A stretch of 64,000 nt of DNA from an uncultured Thalassotalea sp. (GTDB taxonomy: Bacteria; Pseudomonadota; Gammaproteobacteria; Enterobacterales; Alteromonadaceae): NCBI GenBank assembly GCA_947502355.1, contig CANMZP010000012.1, positions 59,824 to 123,823 of the forward strand, in the 5' to 3' direction. The translations under genes were made by a program, and so were the position numbers. The notes beneath the pieces are model-generated. The model was given only the letters and a program-made list of their open reading frames with translations, made no database searches and was not told the origin of the DNA. Numbering within the stretch: the first letter of the stretch is position 1; the number at the start of each line of letters is the position of its first letter. Below are positions 9,434-20,177 of the stretch, in pieces.

Positions 9434-9494
9434 TAATAAAAAAAGCCTGAGAAAAACGCTTAGCAAAACATGCATTGCGCCTATGCTCAGGCCT
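9434..9494 (-). terminator. Probable terminator of the tricorn-like protease gene
   Basis: On the minus strand GCCTGAG pairs with CTCAGGC across a long loop that itself contains small inverted motifs, and the stem is followed by a run of eight T. It starts about 20 bases after the protease stop codon. Confidence 0.6.
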
Positions 9495-9516
9495 TATATG
9501 TTACAACGAAGATAAG

Positions 9517-12500
9517 TTAGTTCACGACAATATCGTCCGCAGGTTGTGGGTTAGCCGGAAATGGCTTTGCTTTCATAGGCAAAATAGGCGACTTTTTCAT
9601 TTCAGCTTTTAAGTAGTCTATTGCCGCTTCAAGCTGTGCATCACTGCCTTTAAACGTAGCGTACGGCAAGTTATCTACCTCAATAGTCGGACTTACCCCT
9701 TCACCTTCTACAACCCAACGGCCATCCATTGCGTATTGTGGAAACTCCGCAACACGTGCCATACCGTTATCAACTAAGCGGTTCATGCCACGCAACCAAA
9801 CCCCCGCGCCAGCCGTCTTTTTACCAATCACAGGCGCTAAGTTTAAGGCTTTAATACCCGCGGTGAATGTTTCCCCATCGGAATAAGTATATTGATCGGC
9901 CAATACCACCAAGTGGCCACGGAAGGCTTGCTGCATATTGGTGCTAGGGGCGCCTATTGGGGCTTGCCAGAACATCCAAGCACGGCGCAACAATTTTTCA
10001 ATGATCCAACTATCTATGTTGCCACCACGATTACGACGAACATCGATGATCAAACCATCTTTTTTATAGTTGGCGTAAAACTCACGTGCAAAACTGGCAA
10101 TATCATTTGAGCCCATGGCGTATAGATGCAGATAACCAATGTCCTCATCGGCTTTGCCTACCTTAACCCGGTTGTTATTAACCCAATCATTGTAACGCAG
10201 TCGACCATCTTGCCTAATAGAAGCTGGGGTCACGACGGTTTTATGGGCTTTTTTGCCACGCACTAAAGTAAGTAACACTTGTTTACCCGCCTGATTACGC
10301 AGCAACGTATGTAACTCAGCGATGGATGAAATTGATAGACCATTTATAGCGGTGATCAAATCGCCATTTTGCGCATCGACACCCGGACGTAATAACGGCG
10401 ATGCTTGGTTAGGCAATTCATTATCAAATTGATAAATATGCTCGATAAGTACGCCATTTTTACTTTGACCTAACACCGCTCCCAAGGTCGCCCCTTGCGC
10501 CATGTTTTGAGTTTTAGCAAAATCACCGCCACGCACTTGCGAATGCAAAGAATTTAACTCGCCCATCATTTGCGTAAAAATATCGTTTAGCTCATAACGG
10601 TCGGTAATTCGATTTAATAACGGCTGATATTTCTGCTTGGCTTGTTGCCAATTTAGACCACGCATGTTTTGGTCAAAAAACGAATCACGGTGCATGATCC
10701 ATGCATCATGGAATATTTGCGTCCACTCTTGTCTTGGCTTAATTAATAATTGCCAATCTTGACTTTGTACTTTGGCGTCTTTGGTATCCTTCGGGAAGGT
10801 TGCTCCGGCATCAACAATAAACAATTTGCTGTTATCGCCGCCTTGTTGCTTAATTAACATGCGCTTGCCATTATCGGACAAGTTATACAGTTCAACATCT
10901 TTGGCAAAGGTTTTAACTTCGGGTGACGGCTTGATTAAAATCGATTTTAAACTGGGTTTGGCACCCGGCTCCGAAATTTTGTCTCTTACGTATAGGTATT
11001 TGTCTGTAACGGTTAAATCATCATAATTACCCGCGGGCACTGGTACCTGCCATAAACGTTTGCTTAGTCCTTGCCAGTCAACAGACTTGGCTTTGCTCGA
11101 TTTCTCATTCTCTTTTGAGCTGCCTTTATCCGAGTCTTTTTTGTCGCTAGATGTCATTAACTCATTGGCGGTTTGAAATGGGAATTTCGAGTCTTTAGTC
11201 AACGCATAGGCAAAAATTTCTGTTCTTCGGTCAAACACCGTACCCAAATTTCTATCGCCCCATGGCGAGGTTACCCCAGCCTTAAAAGCGCGATCAGATA
11301 AAAAGAAAACCCAATCCCCATCGGGACTAAAATAGGGTGAATACGAGTTATATTTATCGCTGGTTAGGGTTAGGTTTCTATCATCTTTTACCGAGTAAAG
11401 TAACACGCGGCTGCGCTCATCTTCCTGATGGGTTCGTGTGGTGGCTAACAATGAACTATCTGGCGACCAAACCACCGTCGAATATTGGTCAAGCCCGGCC
11501 CCTTTTGAGAGAATTTTTTTGTTCTTACCGGTGTTGATGTCCAGTAACCACATATCGCCATTCATATCATCATGGGCAAGCCATTTACCATCTGGCGACA
11601 ATGAAATATCCCAACGGAAAATGGCACCGTCTTTGGTTAATTGTTTGGCTATATTTGAGCCATCGGCGGCATATTGCCAAATTTCCATTTCGCCACTCGC
11701 ATCATTAAGGGCATAAACCCATTTACCATCATGGCTTAAGATGGCTTTTCGCGTTCTAGATTCGGCTTGAGTGGCAATTTCAACGAGCCTTGAACCATCA
11801 ATACCAGCAACCGCGACACGGCCGCGCGCCGTAATAACCACTTTATCAAAGTCGGATGCCAAGCGAGTTGACGTTGCATATTTCAACGGCTTATTAAGCC
11901 AGTGTTCACGCAAGTTTGGAAAATCAGAAGTTAAGTCTATTGCCAAGGAATTGGATTGCTTACTTGCCAGATTTAAGACTTTAAGGTCAGCAGCCAACTG
12001 ATAAACAATACGTCCATCATTTAGCTTAGCACTGCGTACTGGCCACTCTTTATAATCGGTCACCTGCGTTGCATTCGTGCCATCAAGGTTCATTGACCAG
12101 ATGTTATCATTACCACTGGCATCACTGATAAAGTACAATGTATCCTGATGAACCATAGGCTCTCGTACCGAGCCAATATGATTTGTCGTAAGCTTTTTAG
12201 CTTCCTTTTTGGCGCCTAACTTATACGACCATAACTCGCCCTTAGCCCCCCCCCTGTATACCTTGGTATTGTCGCTAGAAACCTGTAAGCCAAACTGGAT
12301 GAAGTACACCATGTCATTGTTATCATCAATCACGCCTTCAACCGCATCGGCTAAAGGGATGGACTTGGCAATTAACGTTTTCGGCGCGACTTGTCGTAGT
12401 GTCCAGTTACCCGTTGGGCCAACTCGGTTATTACTGCTATATAATATATCGCCGTTTGCGGTCCAGCCATGCAACCGTACCGAACTGTTTTCAAAGCTTA

Positions 12501-12840
12501 TGCGTTTCGCCACACCACCATTAATGTTAATCAGATACACTTCCTGACTGCCTTCATAATTCGCGACAAATGCGACTTGCTGACCATCGGGTGAAATACT
12601 TGCTTGGGTTTCTTCGGCGGGATGGGTGGTTAAACGGCGTGCCTGGCTTGGGTTAACTATGCTTTTATTATCCTGGCTTTGATTAACCAGGCCTTGTTTA
12701 ATCTGGCTTAGCCAAAGATCACCTTCGGCAGTAAACACAACCGTGTTTTGATGAATATCCGGAAAACGGTAATAACCAGTTGCAGCCGTGGCCGCACCAC
12801 AAAAGCCAAGCAATAACCCAGCGGCGAGTTTTAATTTCAT
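9517..12840 (-). CDS. Tricorn-like S41 family peptidase, exported
   Basis: About 1107 residues. I chose the ATG at 12840, giving a clean signal peptide (MKLKLAAGLLLGFCGAATA) and a GGGA ribosome site; an upstream in-frame start at 12885 adds 15 residues without benefit. The N-terminal two thirds is a TolB/WD-like beta-propeller region with repeated PDG..W..F and SPDG signatures. A PDZ-like segment follows (around RPGVDAQNGDLITAINGLS), then the S41 core with NRGGN, a YSDGE segment carrying the likely nucleophile serine, and a late glutamate-containing SPTIEVDN segment. It probably degrades peptides in the periplasm. It is monocistronic and divergent from the GH3 gene. Confidence 0.85.
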   Translation of the reverse strand: MKLKLAAGLLLGFCGAATAATGYYRFPDIHQNTVVFTAEGDLWLSQIKQGLVNQSQDNKSIVNPSQARRLTTHPAEETQASISPDGQQVAFVANYEGSQEVYLININGGVAKRISFENSSVRLHGWTANGDILYSSNNRVGPTGNWTLRQVAPKTLIAKSIPLADAVEGVIDDNNDMVYFIQFGLQVSSDNTKVYRGGAKGELWSYKLGAKKEAKKLTTNHIGSVREPMVHQDTLYFISDASGNDNIWSMNLDGTNATQVTDYKEWPVRSAKLNDGRIVYQLAADLKVLNLASKQSNSLAIDLTSDFPNLREHWLNKPLKYATSTRLASDFDKVVITARGRVAVAGIDGSRLVEIATQAESRTRKAILSHDGKWVYALNDASGEMEIWQYAADGSNIAKQLTKDGAIFRWDISLSPDGKWLAHDDMNGDMWLLDINTGKNKKILSKGAGLDQYSTVVWSPDSSLLATTRTHQEDERSRVLLYSVKDDRNLTLTSDKYNSYSPYFSPDGDWVFFLSDRAFKAGVTSPWGDRNLGTVFDRRTEIFAYALTKDSKFPFQTANELMTSSDKKDSDKGSSKENEKSSKAKSVDWQGLSKRLWQVPVPAGNYDDLTVTDKYLYVRDKISEPGAKPSLKSILIKPSPEVKTFAKDVELYNLSDNGKRMLIKQQGGDNSKLFIVDAGATFPKDTKDAKVQSQDWQLLIKPRQEWTQIFHDAWIMHRDSFFDQNMRGLNWQQAKQKYQPLLNRITDRYELNDIFTQMMGELNSLHSQVRGGDFAKTQNMAQGATLGAVLGQSKNGVLIEHIYQFDNELPNQASPLLRPGVDAQNGDLITAINGLSISSIAELHTLLRNQAGKQVLLTLVRGKKAHKTVVTPASIRQDGRLRYNDWVNNNRVKVGKADEDIGYLHLYAMGSNDIASFAREFYANYKKDGLIIDVRRNRGGNIDSWIIEKLLRRAWMFWQAPIGAPSTNMQQAFRGHLVVLADQYTYSDGETFTAGIKALNLAPVIGKKTAGAGVWLRGMNRLVDNGMARVAEFPQYAMDGRWVVEGEGVSPTIEVDNLPYATFKGSDAQLEAAIDYLKAEMKKSPILPMKAKPFPANPQPADDIVVN

Positions 12841-13081
12841 ATATATCCCTGTGAATCTACTGATGATTTTATTATTTATAAACAATCTATTATTGTTCCA
12901 TTAACATAGCAAGTCTAATAGAAAATTCGCCGAGAATTGATAAGTGCTCCACCCTTCCATTTCATCGCAAAAGAAATCCCCTCAATCGAAACCTGTTTGA
13001 AATAATTTATTCCTTTATTCATGATGTATGCTTATAACAGTCTAAAAAAATCACATATTCGAAAGAAGGAAGGAAATCCCT

Positions 13082-15304
13082 ATGATTGGCAAATCAATAA
13101 AGAAGATTGCTGTATCAACACTTGTGGCCTTAACGGTAAGTCCGGCAGTATTTGCCGCTGACGCCAATGCGCAAATTGAAGACATTTTAAGTCAATTAAC
13201 CCTAGAGGAAAAAGCTGGGCAACTTAACCTAGTTGACTTTGGTGGTGAAATTACCGAAGAGCGTTACCAGTTAATTCGTGAAGGTAAAATTGGTAGTGTC
13301 TTAAAGTCAAATGGTGCTGCGCAAAACCTAAAACTGCAAAAAGTTGCCCTTGAGCAATCTCGTGCGGGTGTGCCTATCCTGTTTCAAGAAGATGTGATTC
13401 ATGGCTACCGAACCATTGCCCCAGTACCATTAGCAGAAGCGGCCAGTTGGGATTTAGCAGCCATTAGACAATCGGCTGCGGTTGCCGCTCGCGAAGCCGC
13501 CGCTGGTGGTGTTCAACTGACTTATGCACCTATGGTTGATATAAGTCGTGATCCTCGTTGGGGACGCATTTTAGAAGCCGCCGGTGAAGATCCATACCTG
13601 AGCAGTTTAATTGCTGCAGCCCGCGTAAAAGGTTTTCAAGAATCGGGCAGCGACAAACAAAACATTCTTGCTACCGTAAAACATTTCGCCGGATATGGCG
13701 ATACCGTTGCCGGTCGCGATTACAGCATTAGCGATTTAAGTGAGCGTGAGCTGCAAGAAATTCATTTGCCACCATTTAAAGCCGCCGTTGATGCCGATGT
13801 TGCTGCCGTAATGGTTGCCTATACCGCACATGATGGCATCCCTCTTACCGCGAATGAATACATGGTACAAGACGTTCTACAAAAACAATTAGGTTTTAAA
13901 GGCCTGATCATGACGGATTGGGAAACCATTCCAAACCTAAGTGAAACAGGGGTTACCGCCAACGACGAAGAAGGCGTATTGGTTGCCATTAATAATGACA
14001 TCCATATGGATATGCAGTCACAAAAATACGTTGAGTTACTGCCACAATTAGTACGTGACGGTAAAGTATCAATAGACGTTGTTGACGATGCGGTACGTAA
14101 AGTATTAAGACTAAAACAACGCGCCGGTTTACTTGATGATCCACTTGGTCGTTTTGATGTAGATCTTGAAAAACAAGAGCTGTTATCAAAAGAAAACATC
14201 GCCGCAACCAAAGACATCGCCCTAAAAAGTATGGTGCTGTTAAAAAATGATGAGCAACTTTTACCCTTATCTCTTGCGGATAAAAAAGTCGCTGTTATTG
14301 GTCCATTTGCTAAAGCCGACCGTGACTTAATCGGTTGGTGGCCAGGTCTTGGTCGTGCTGAAGAAGTCACAACCATCTGGGATGGCCTACAACAAGAATT
14401 TGGTCCAAAAACAGACTTTACCCATGCACCTGGCGTAAGTATTGACCGTTTCAAAAAAGTGGGTAAGGAGCTTATTCCACAAGCCGTAAAAGCTGCAGAA
14501 GATGCCGATGTTGTCGTAATGGTATTAGGTGAGCAATTTTGGATGAGTGGTGAAGGTGGTGGTACTGCTTCGCTACATTTACCGGGTTTACAAGAAGAGT
14601 TGTTGGCCGCCGTGGCTGAAACGGGCAAACCGATTGTGACAGTTATTGTCGCCGGTCGCCCATATGTATTAACCGAAGTCGCTGAGCACTCTGATGCGCT
14701 ATTGATGGCCTGGATGCCAGGTACAACAGGTGGTACGGCGGTTGCTGAGATTTTATCTGGTAAATTTAACCCACAAGGTAAATTACCAATCACCTTCCCT
14801 TACCACCAAGGTCAGGTTCCAATTTTCTACAACCACAAAATGACCAGTCATGTGTATGCGCCAGGTCTTACCGAAGACCGTTACACAACGACTCACCGTG
14901 ATGTTCAACATGAGCCGCTTTACCCATTTGGTTACGGCTTAAGTTATACCAACTATCAATATGGTGACATTAAGCTAAGCAACTCGAAAATGAGCATGGA
15001 CTCAACCATTGAAGCCAGCATCAAAGTAACCAATACGGGTAAAGTAGCAGGTCACGAGGTCGTACAATTGTACGTGCATGATAAGGTTGCTTCAGTAACT
15101 CAACCGGTTAAATTGCTGAAAGACTTTAGCATTGTCGACTTAAAGCCTGGCGAGAGTAAAAACGTTACGTTTACCCTTAGCGCAGAGAAATTATCGTTTA
15201 TTGGCAGAAACTACAAGCCAACCATTGAAGCAGGTGACTTTAAATTATTTATTGGCGCTAGCTCAGCTAACGTTAAAGAGTCAGCGTTTACTTTAACCAA
15301 GTAA
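13082..15304 (+). CDS. Glycoside hydrolase family 3 beta-glucosidase-like enzyme, exported
   Basis: 740 residues with a signal peptide ending near VFAADA. It has the GH3 N-terminal barrel (RDPRWGRILEAAGEDPYL and the KHFAGYGD segment), the catalytic nucleophile in LIMTDWET (Asp at about residue 279), the C-terminal sandwich domain (MVLLKNDEQLLPL, LGEQFWMSGEGGG) and a fibronectin-III-like end (FGYGLSYTNY...VVQLYV). It is similar to BglX and probably removes terminal beta-linked glucose or xylose residues in the periplasm. A GAAGGAAGG ribosome site precedes the ATG. Substrate specificity cannot be read from sequence alone. Confidence 0.88.
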   Translation: MIGKSIKKIAVSTLVALTVSPAVFAADANAQIEDILSQLTLEEKAGQLNLVDFGGEITEERYQLIREGKIGSVLKSNGAAQNLKLQKVALEQSRAGVPILFQEDVIHGYRTIAPVPLAEAASWDLAAIRQSAAVAAREAAAGGVQLTYAPMVDISRDPRWGRILEAAGEDPYLSSLIAAARVKGFQESGSDKQNILATVKHFAGYGDTVAGRDYSISDLSERELQEIHLPPFKAAVDADVAAVMVAYTAHDGIPLTANEYMVQDVLQKQLGFKGLIMTDWETIPNLSETGVTANDEEGVLVAINNDIHMDMQSQKYVELLPQLVRDGKVSIDVVDDAVRKVLRLKQRAGLLDDPLGRFDVDLEKQELLSKENIAATKDIALKSMVLLKNDEQLLPLSLADKKVAVIGPFAKADRDLIGWWPGLGRAEEVTTIWDGLQQEFGPKTDFTHAPGVSIDRFKKVGKELIPQAVKAAEDADVVVMVLGEQFWMSGEGGGTASLHLPGLQEELLAAVAETGKPIVTVIVAGRPYVLTEVAEHSDALLMAWMPGTTGGTAVAEILSGKFNPQGKLPITFPYHQGQVPIFYNHKMTSHVYAPGLTEDRYTTTHRDVQHEPLYPFGYGLSYTNYQYGDIKLSNSKMSMDSTIEASIKVTNTGKVAGHEVVQLYVHDKVASVTQPVKLLKDFSIVDLKPGESKNVTFTLSAEKLSFIGRNYKPTIEAGDFKLFIGASSANVKESAFTLTK

Positions 15305-15350
15305 GCTGTCTGTCATACATGCGCTGATGTAAATAATCAGTAGGCAAATA

Positions 15351-15386
15351 AAAAGTCCGTGAACGCAAATTCACGGACTTTTTTTT
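15351..15386. terminator. Bidirectional terminator between GH3 and TonB-receptor genes
   Basis: AAAAGTCCGTGAA pairs with TTCACGGACTTTT around a 6-base loop, followed by a T run on the plus strand and preceded by an A run, so it can serve both convergent genes. Confidence 0.85.
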
Positions 15387-15406
15387 GCTTTTAACGAACG
15401 AAATCG

Positions 15407-18265
15407 TTAGAACTTAAATGTTACGTTTGCTTGGAAATAACGACCGGTAATATCGTACGCATCAGGTACCGTATTTACCCCTGTAACGCCATTTAAGTAA
15501 CCTTGACCTGCAAATGGTGGTTCTTTATCAAATGCATTTTTAATCACAAGGCCCACTTGCGTGTGCTCGTTCAAGAAGTAATCGGTTGATAAGTCATGTA
15601 AAACATAACTACCGAACGTATTAGACTCTTGCAATGGTTCAAAATCGGTCCAGTTAAAGTTATCTTCATTAACAGAATCTTCTGAACGATCCCAAAAACG
15701 AGTACGCCATGTTAAGGTTAAATCTTCAAGTTGATAACTTAAATTAAGATTGGCACGATTCTCAGGGGTTAATACCTCCCCAGCAAAATCAACCGAACTG
15801 CCATCTTCAATGCTCGTTTCTTTCCACTCATCGATATAGTTCCATACAAGTAAGGCATTTAAATTACCTGGGCCGATTTCAATCTTATAGTTAAGCTCGA
15901 TATCGAACCCATTGGTGTCTAAGTCATTTTCATTACTTGTGCCTGAGTGAACCTCAATTAGGGCCCCATTTTTGTCCCTAAGCGCTATTGCGGCTGGCCC
16001 TTGTGGGCTTTGATAACTACCACAGGTGCTATCAAACCCCGAGGTTGGCACATCATAACAGCGATTTAAAACGGTAGTTCGAGTTGTTTCACGAATCGCA
16101 TCTTCTATAGAAATATCGTAATAATCAATCGTTAACGACAAGTCATCAATAATTTGCCATACAATACCCAGACTCCAAGTATCAGCGGTTTCTTCCTGAA
16201 CGTCTTCATTACCACCGACCGTACCACCAGTACCTTGTGCTTCGACTTGAGTTAAAGTAAACGAGCCAGTATCCGCGACACGACTGGCAACTATAGGAAT
16301 AGATAAACAGTTTGAGCGGATATTCTCAGCGATATTATCACTACCATCGGCTTGTAAGCCCGAACAAGGGTCGGCTACACTGGCAAAGGTTTCGCCACGG
16401 CCACCAAATAAGTCGGCAATATTAGGCGTTCTAACCGCTGTGGCGGCCGATGCCCTTATCATTAAGGTATCTGTTGGTGAGTATTCCAACCCGGCATTCC
16501 AGGTAGTTTGGCCATCAACAATCGAGTGATCGGAATATCGTGCGGCTAAATCAATTTGTAAATTGTCCAAAATTGGCAAACCAAATTCAATAAAGATGTC
16601 ATCGGTATAAAAACTGCCATCGGTTGGTAATGACTGATTGGTATTGGACGCGCCAGTTTGCGCCAAATCGCCAGGGCTAAAGAAACCTTGCTCAAGTCGA
16701 TGTTCATAACCAACCACCATACCAACGTAGCCGCCTGATAATTCAAACGGTAATTCACCAACCACCGAGGCACCTACAATAAATTGCTCTGATTGGCCAA
16801 CGACTTTCGCCGGTGCTCTGATATATGAAACGGCAGCATCAGAAATGGTACCGGCACCAAACATATCTAAAGGCACACAACCTTGTAATCGGGCATGTTG
16901 GCTGACACATCGTAAGTCGCCGGTTTCTGGGTCTTCTTCAACATCAAGGGCCAATATGGCTCTCTCAACATTAACTTGTCCACCATTTTCTTGGGTTTGA
17001 TCGGTTTTACCCCAACTTAAAAAGGCGTTCAGTTGCCAGCTATCATCAATATCCCAGTCGACACCAGTTGCAATGCGTATGGTATCGCGTTCCAAATCCG
17101 TTGACCGTGGTCCAAACTCCACCATACGGCGAACAAAGCCGACTTCGTTCAAGTCCGAATAACCATCGGCTTCTAAATTATCCCGCAGGAGCTCAGGTAC
17201 CAATGGCGAATAAATACTCATTCCGCCGGTACCGCCACGAGGCTCTAACCAAGCATCTTCAACCACATCAAATGCCGAAGGCTCGATGGTTGAGTCATAG
17301 GTTTTTGCATTGTTCCAGTTTACTTCGGTAAACATAACAACCGAGTCTGATAACTCTTGGTTAAAGGTAAAAGCCGCGTACTTACGCTCTAGTGGGGTGA
17401 TGAGTTGGCGATACGCAGCCCGGTTGAATCGGCCATCCTCAGTAAATGGTGTACCATCACCATTATAACCTGAACTTGTGCTGCCAATTCGAGCTTGTGG
17501 TGGAAAGGAAGAAAAAACGGGCGCACGGTATTCATTACCATTTTCATCTAAACGGATACCTTCATCGGTTTTTGAAAAGTCACGGTCTTTTGACTGTAGG
17601 CCTTTATCATCATCGTAACCAATCGACATGGTTACGTTACCAGTGTCCCACGAGTTACCGCCAGTGACACTGAAAGAGTATTGCTCACGATCGCTCTCAT
17701 CACTAATACCACCTGATAAGTTCAATTCAACACCTTCGAAGTCTTTTCGTAGGATAATGTTTACCACGCCAGCTACCGCATCGGATCCATAAACGGCCGA
17801 AGACGCACTCTTTAAAATTTCGATGCGTTCAATCATTGAAGTCGGTATTGAGTTTAAATCGACCGCATAGCCATCTGATGGCGCTTTACCCGATACGAAT
17901 CTACGCCCATTAACCAAGACTAACGTACGCTCATCGCCTAAGTTTCGCAGTGCGGTGGTGTTTAAGCCCACAGCAGATGTGGTAAAAGCCGAGTTCGACG
18001 AACTTGAACCGGCAATAGCTATGGGTGATTGGTTTAGAACATCGGCAACGTTTAACGCACCGGTTGATAAGATTTCAGCTCTGCCTATTACGGTAACGGG
18101 TACAGGCGTTTCGATATCGGTTCGCTTAAGTCTGGACCCCGTGACTTCAATTCTCTCAAATTCTTCCTCTTCTTCAGCATATACCGAAGGAATAACAATA
18201 AGAGAAGTTGCTAGGCTAGCGAGTCCGGATAGGGTAAGCGATCTTTGTAATTTTGAATATTGCAT
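15407..18265 (-). CDS. TonB-dependent outer membrane receptor
   Basis: 952 residues with a signal peptide (cut near VYA), a short acidic stretch with a TonB-box-like region (FERIEVTGSR), and a plug domain (about 50-170: PVPVTVIGRAEI, LVNGRRF, IERIEILKSASSAVYGSDAVAGVVNII). A long 22-strand barrel domain follows, ending in the terminal phenylalanine (ANVTFKF) expected for outer-membrane insertion. It takes up a large substrate using the proton motive force through TonB. The large size is common for carbohydrate or peptide receptors in Alteromonadales. The GH3 gene next to it may supply or process a ligand, but the two are convergent and not an operon. Confidence 0.9.
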   Translation of the reverse strand: MQYSKLQRSLTLSGLASLATSLIVIPSVYAEEEEEFERIEVTGSRLKRTDIETPVPVTVIGRAEILSTGALNVADVLNQSPIAIAGSSSSNSAFTTSAVGLNTTALRNLGDERTLVLVNGRRFVSGKAPSDGYAVDLNSIPTSMIERIEILKSASSAVYGSDAVAGVVNIILRKDFEGVELNLSGGISDESDREQYSFSVTGGNSWDTGNVTMSIGYDDDKGLQSKDRDFSKTDEGIRLDENGNEYRAPVFSSFPPQARIGSTSSGYNGDGTPFTEDGRFNRAAYRQLITPLERKYAAFTFNQELSDSVVMFTEVNWNNAKTYDSTIEPSAFDVVEDAWLEPRGGTGGMSIYSPLVPELLRDNLEADGYSDLNEVGFVRRMVEFGPRSTDLERDTIRIATGVDWDIDDSWQLNAFLSWGKTDQTQENGGQVNVERAILALDVEEDPETGDLRCVSQHARLQGCVPLDMFGAGTISDAAVSYIRAPAKVVGQSEQFIVGASVVGELPFELSGGYVGMVVGYEHRLEQGFFSPGDLAQTGASNTNQSLPTDGSFYTDDIFIEFGLPILDNLQIDLAARYSDHSIVDGQTTWNAGLEYSPTDTLMIRASAATAVRTPNIADLFGGRGETFASVADPCSGLQADGSDNIAENIRSNCLSIPIVASRVADTGSFTLTQVEAQGTGGTVGGNEDVQEETADTWSLGIVWQIIDDLSLTIDYYDISIEDAIRETTRTTVLNRCYDVPTSGFDSTCGSYQSPQGPAAIALRDKNGALIEVHSGTSNENDLDTNGFDIELNYKIEIGPGNLNALLVWNYIDEWKETSIEDGSSVDFAGEVLTPENRANLNLSYQLEDLTLTWRTRFWDRSEDSVNEDNFNWTDFEPLQESNTFGSYVLHDLSTDYFLNEHTQVGLVIKNAFDKEPPFAGQGYLNGVTGVNTVPDAYDITGRYFQANVTFKF

Positions 18266-18956
18266 AATTTGTCCCTGATTTAGCCTTGCGGCTTATTTAT
18301 ATGAATAGGAACTCATTATTATTATTTTATCCCAACTTATGGAAAAACAACCATTTTGATTGATGCAGAAAATGTTTGTTAACCTTAAAAAAGCTTAGTA
18401 TGGATACTGTCGATTGCAATGATAATAGGCCTTACGTGCGCATTAGAGGTTTTTTTGGGATTGCTAGAACGTAAAAGCGAAGTGAACTATTTTACTTATA
18501 GGGTTGTGGGTCCCCCCCCTTGAGCTAATTAACATGCCCTTATAAAACGTCCAAACTTGCCGTATCAGTGACGAAATCACTCTCCCCTTTACATGACAAA
18601 TCACCTCATCCTTCATAAGGATGCATTCTAATAATAAAATTGTAACATTCTATTACTCACGCCTAATTTGAACACAAAAATGCGAACTAAAAATGTGAAA
18701 TACCAAACCGTAAAGTGATGAAAAAATCAAGCGGTAAAGTGGCAACTTAAAGCTTTGCTTTCATCCTGTACTAAACAACCTAAACATTTACCCATGACAG
18801 AACGTTAATTAGACCCAAAGCTCCCGATTACGATAAACAATGCGACTATTGCAGACTCGCTTGGCTTTGAAATCATCACTCCCCTTCTTTTTTACCTATA
18901 TTATATGTTTTACTTCTGATACATTTACAAACCATACTCTTTAACGCTAATACACC
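18266..18956. other. Long intergenic region upstream of the TonB receptor
   Basis: About 690 bases with no convincing gene on either strand. It contains a run of eight C near 18511, is otherwise AT-rich, and should hold the promoters for the receptor (-) and the hydrolase (+). I see no palindrome or tandem repeat strong enough to name. Confidence 0.5.
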
Positions 18957-19718
18957 ATGAAAAGTACGTTAATTACCTTACTCCTTGTCTATATTGCCTG
19001 CTGTGTCATGCTGTATTTAGGGCAACGATCTTTTCTATATTTCCCTACGTCCGTTAATAAATTGATCAAGCAAACCAAGGTAGAATTTAATAATCATGGG
19101 ATAACACTTAACGGATGGGTTGTTAATCCGAATCAGGAAAGAGCGCTTATTTATTATGGCGGCAATGCTGAAGCGATAGAGCTGAACATTCCATTCTTTC
19201 AAGCTGAATTGCCCAATGTTACCGTCTACCTTATTCCTTACCGGGGCTATGCTGGCAATATGGGGCAACCAAGCGAACAGGCTTTTTATAGCGATGCATT
19301 GCACATATTCGATAAAATAGGCGAGGAGCATGCCAGTATATCTTTGATGGGACGTAGCCTGGGATCGGGCATTGCCAATTATGTGGCGGCAAATCGTGAG
19401 ATTGAAAAGCTTATTTTGATAACCCCTTTCGACAGCATTGAAAGTATCGGTAAAAATACTTATTGGATGTTTCCCATCTCACTGATGCTTATTGATAAAT
19501 ACAAAGCCATCGACTATGTCGATAACATCCGCAGTACACCGCTGATATTGATTGCCGAAAATGATCAAGTCATTAAAAGAAGGTATAGTGAAAACTTGGC
19601 TAACGCCTTTACTTCACCACAAACGGTGATAATTAAAGGCGCAGATCATAATGATATTTCCTTCTATTCCCAGTTTGCCGAGTCGATTGTTCAATTCATG
19701 CAAAATCCCTCAAACTGA
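18957..19718 (+). CDS. Membrane-anchored alpha/beta hydrolase
   Basis: 253 residues with an N-terminal hydrophobic anchor (about residues 4-22) followed by an FLYFPT segment typical of the ABHD13/BEM46-like group. The nucleophile elbow GRSLGSG puts the serine at about residue 134. An aspartate in LIAENDQV and the histidine in GADHNDI complete a plausible triad. Substrate unknown. It converges with the RlpA-like gene, leaving only 19 bases between stops. Confidence 0.78.
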   Translation: MKSTLITLLLVYIACCVMLYLGQRSFLYFPTSVNKLIKQTKVEFNNHGITLNGWVVNPNQERALIYYGGNAEAIELNIPFFQAELPNVTVYLIPYRGYAGNMGQPSEQAFYSDALHIFDKIGEEHASISLMGRSLGSGIANYVAANREIEKLILITPFDSIESIGKNTYWMFPISLMLIDKYKAIDYVDNIRSTPLILIAENDQVIKRRYSENLANAFTSPQTVIIKGADHNDISFYSQFAESIVQFMQNPSN

Positions 19719-19737
19719 TAAAATAACGCTGCACTTG

Positions 19738-20121
19738 TTATTCGACAACCTCAATCTTTACATCAATGACACCTAAGTCGGTGTCGCCTATATCGGAAAA
19801 TGCCGAGCTCGATAAATCAATGATCCGGCCTTTAACAAAAGGTCCTCGGTCATTGATTTTTACCACGGTACTCTTACCATTTTTAACATTGGTTACCTTA
19901 ACTTTTGTGCCAAAAGGCAGATTTTTATGGGCCGCGGTATTGGCAAATTGATTGAATCGTTCACCACTTGCGGTTTTGCGAAACTGATATTTGCTTGCGT
20001 AAAAAGAGGCTTTGCCCTGCTCGGTAAAACCAACCAGCTTGCTATCGGATTTCATCTCAATAGAAGTACAGGCGAAGAGCAATAGAGAGAAAAGCAACAC
20101 GAGGTATTTCAATGCATTCAT
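19738..20121 (-). CDS. RlpA-like double-psi beta-barrel lipoprotein
   Basis: 127 residues with a lipoprotein signal (lipobox LFAC). The rest is one RlpA-like double-psi beta-barrel domain: [37 protein letters not shown] and [16 protein letters not shown]. Canonical RlpA is longer and carries a C-terminal SPOR domain that brings it to the septum; this short form lacks it. The conserved lytic transglycosylase-type residues of the barrel look present, so it may act on peptidoglycan, but septal targeting is not supported. Confidence 0.83.
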   Translation of the reverse strand: MNALKYLVLLFSLLLFACTSIEMKSDSKLVGFTEQGKASFYASKYQFRKTASGERFNQFANTAAHKNLPFGTKVKVTNVKNGKSTVVKINDRGPFVKGRIIDLSSSAFSDIGDTDLGVIDVKIEVVE

Positions 20122-20177
20122 AAGAAAACCCTAACAGTAAAAGGCCTGTTATTCATTTTAGCAAAACAGTTTCAATA

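Noticed and set aside
13819..14793. 324-codon open frame (-) inside the GH3 gene
   Set aside because: Antisense shadow of a clearly conserved GH3 coding sequence; low-complexity Ser/Thr-rich translation.
18505..18525. C8 homopolymer as a phase-variation tract
   Set aside because: It is in a long intergenic region, several hundred bases from either start, with no visible promoter around it.
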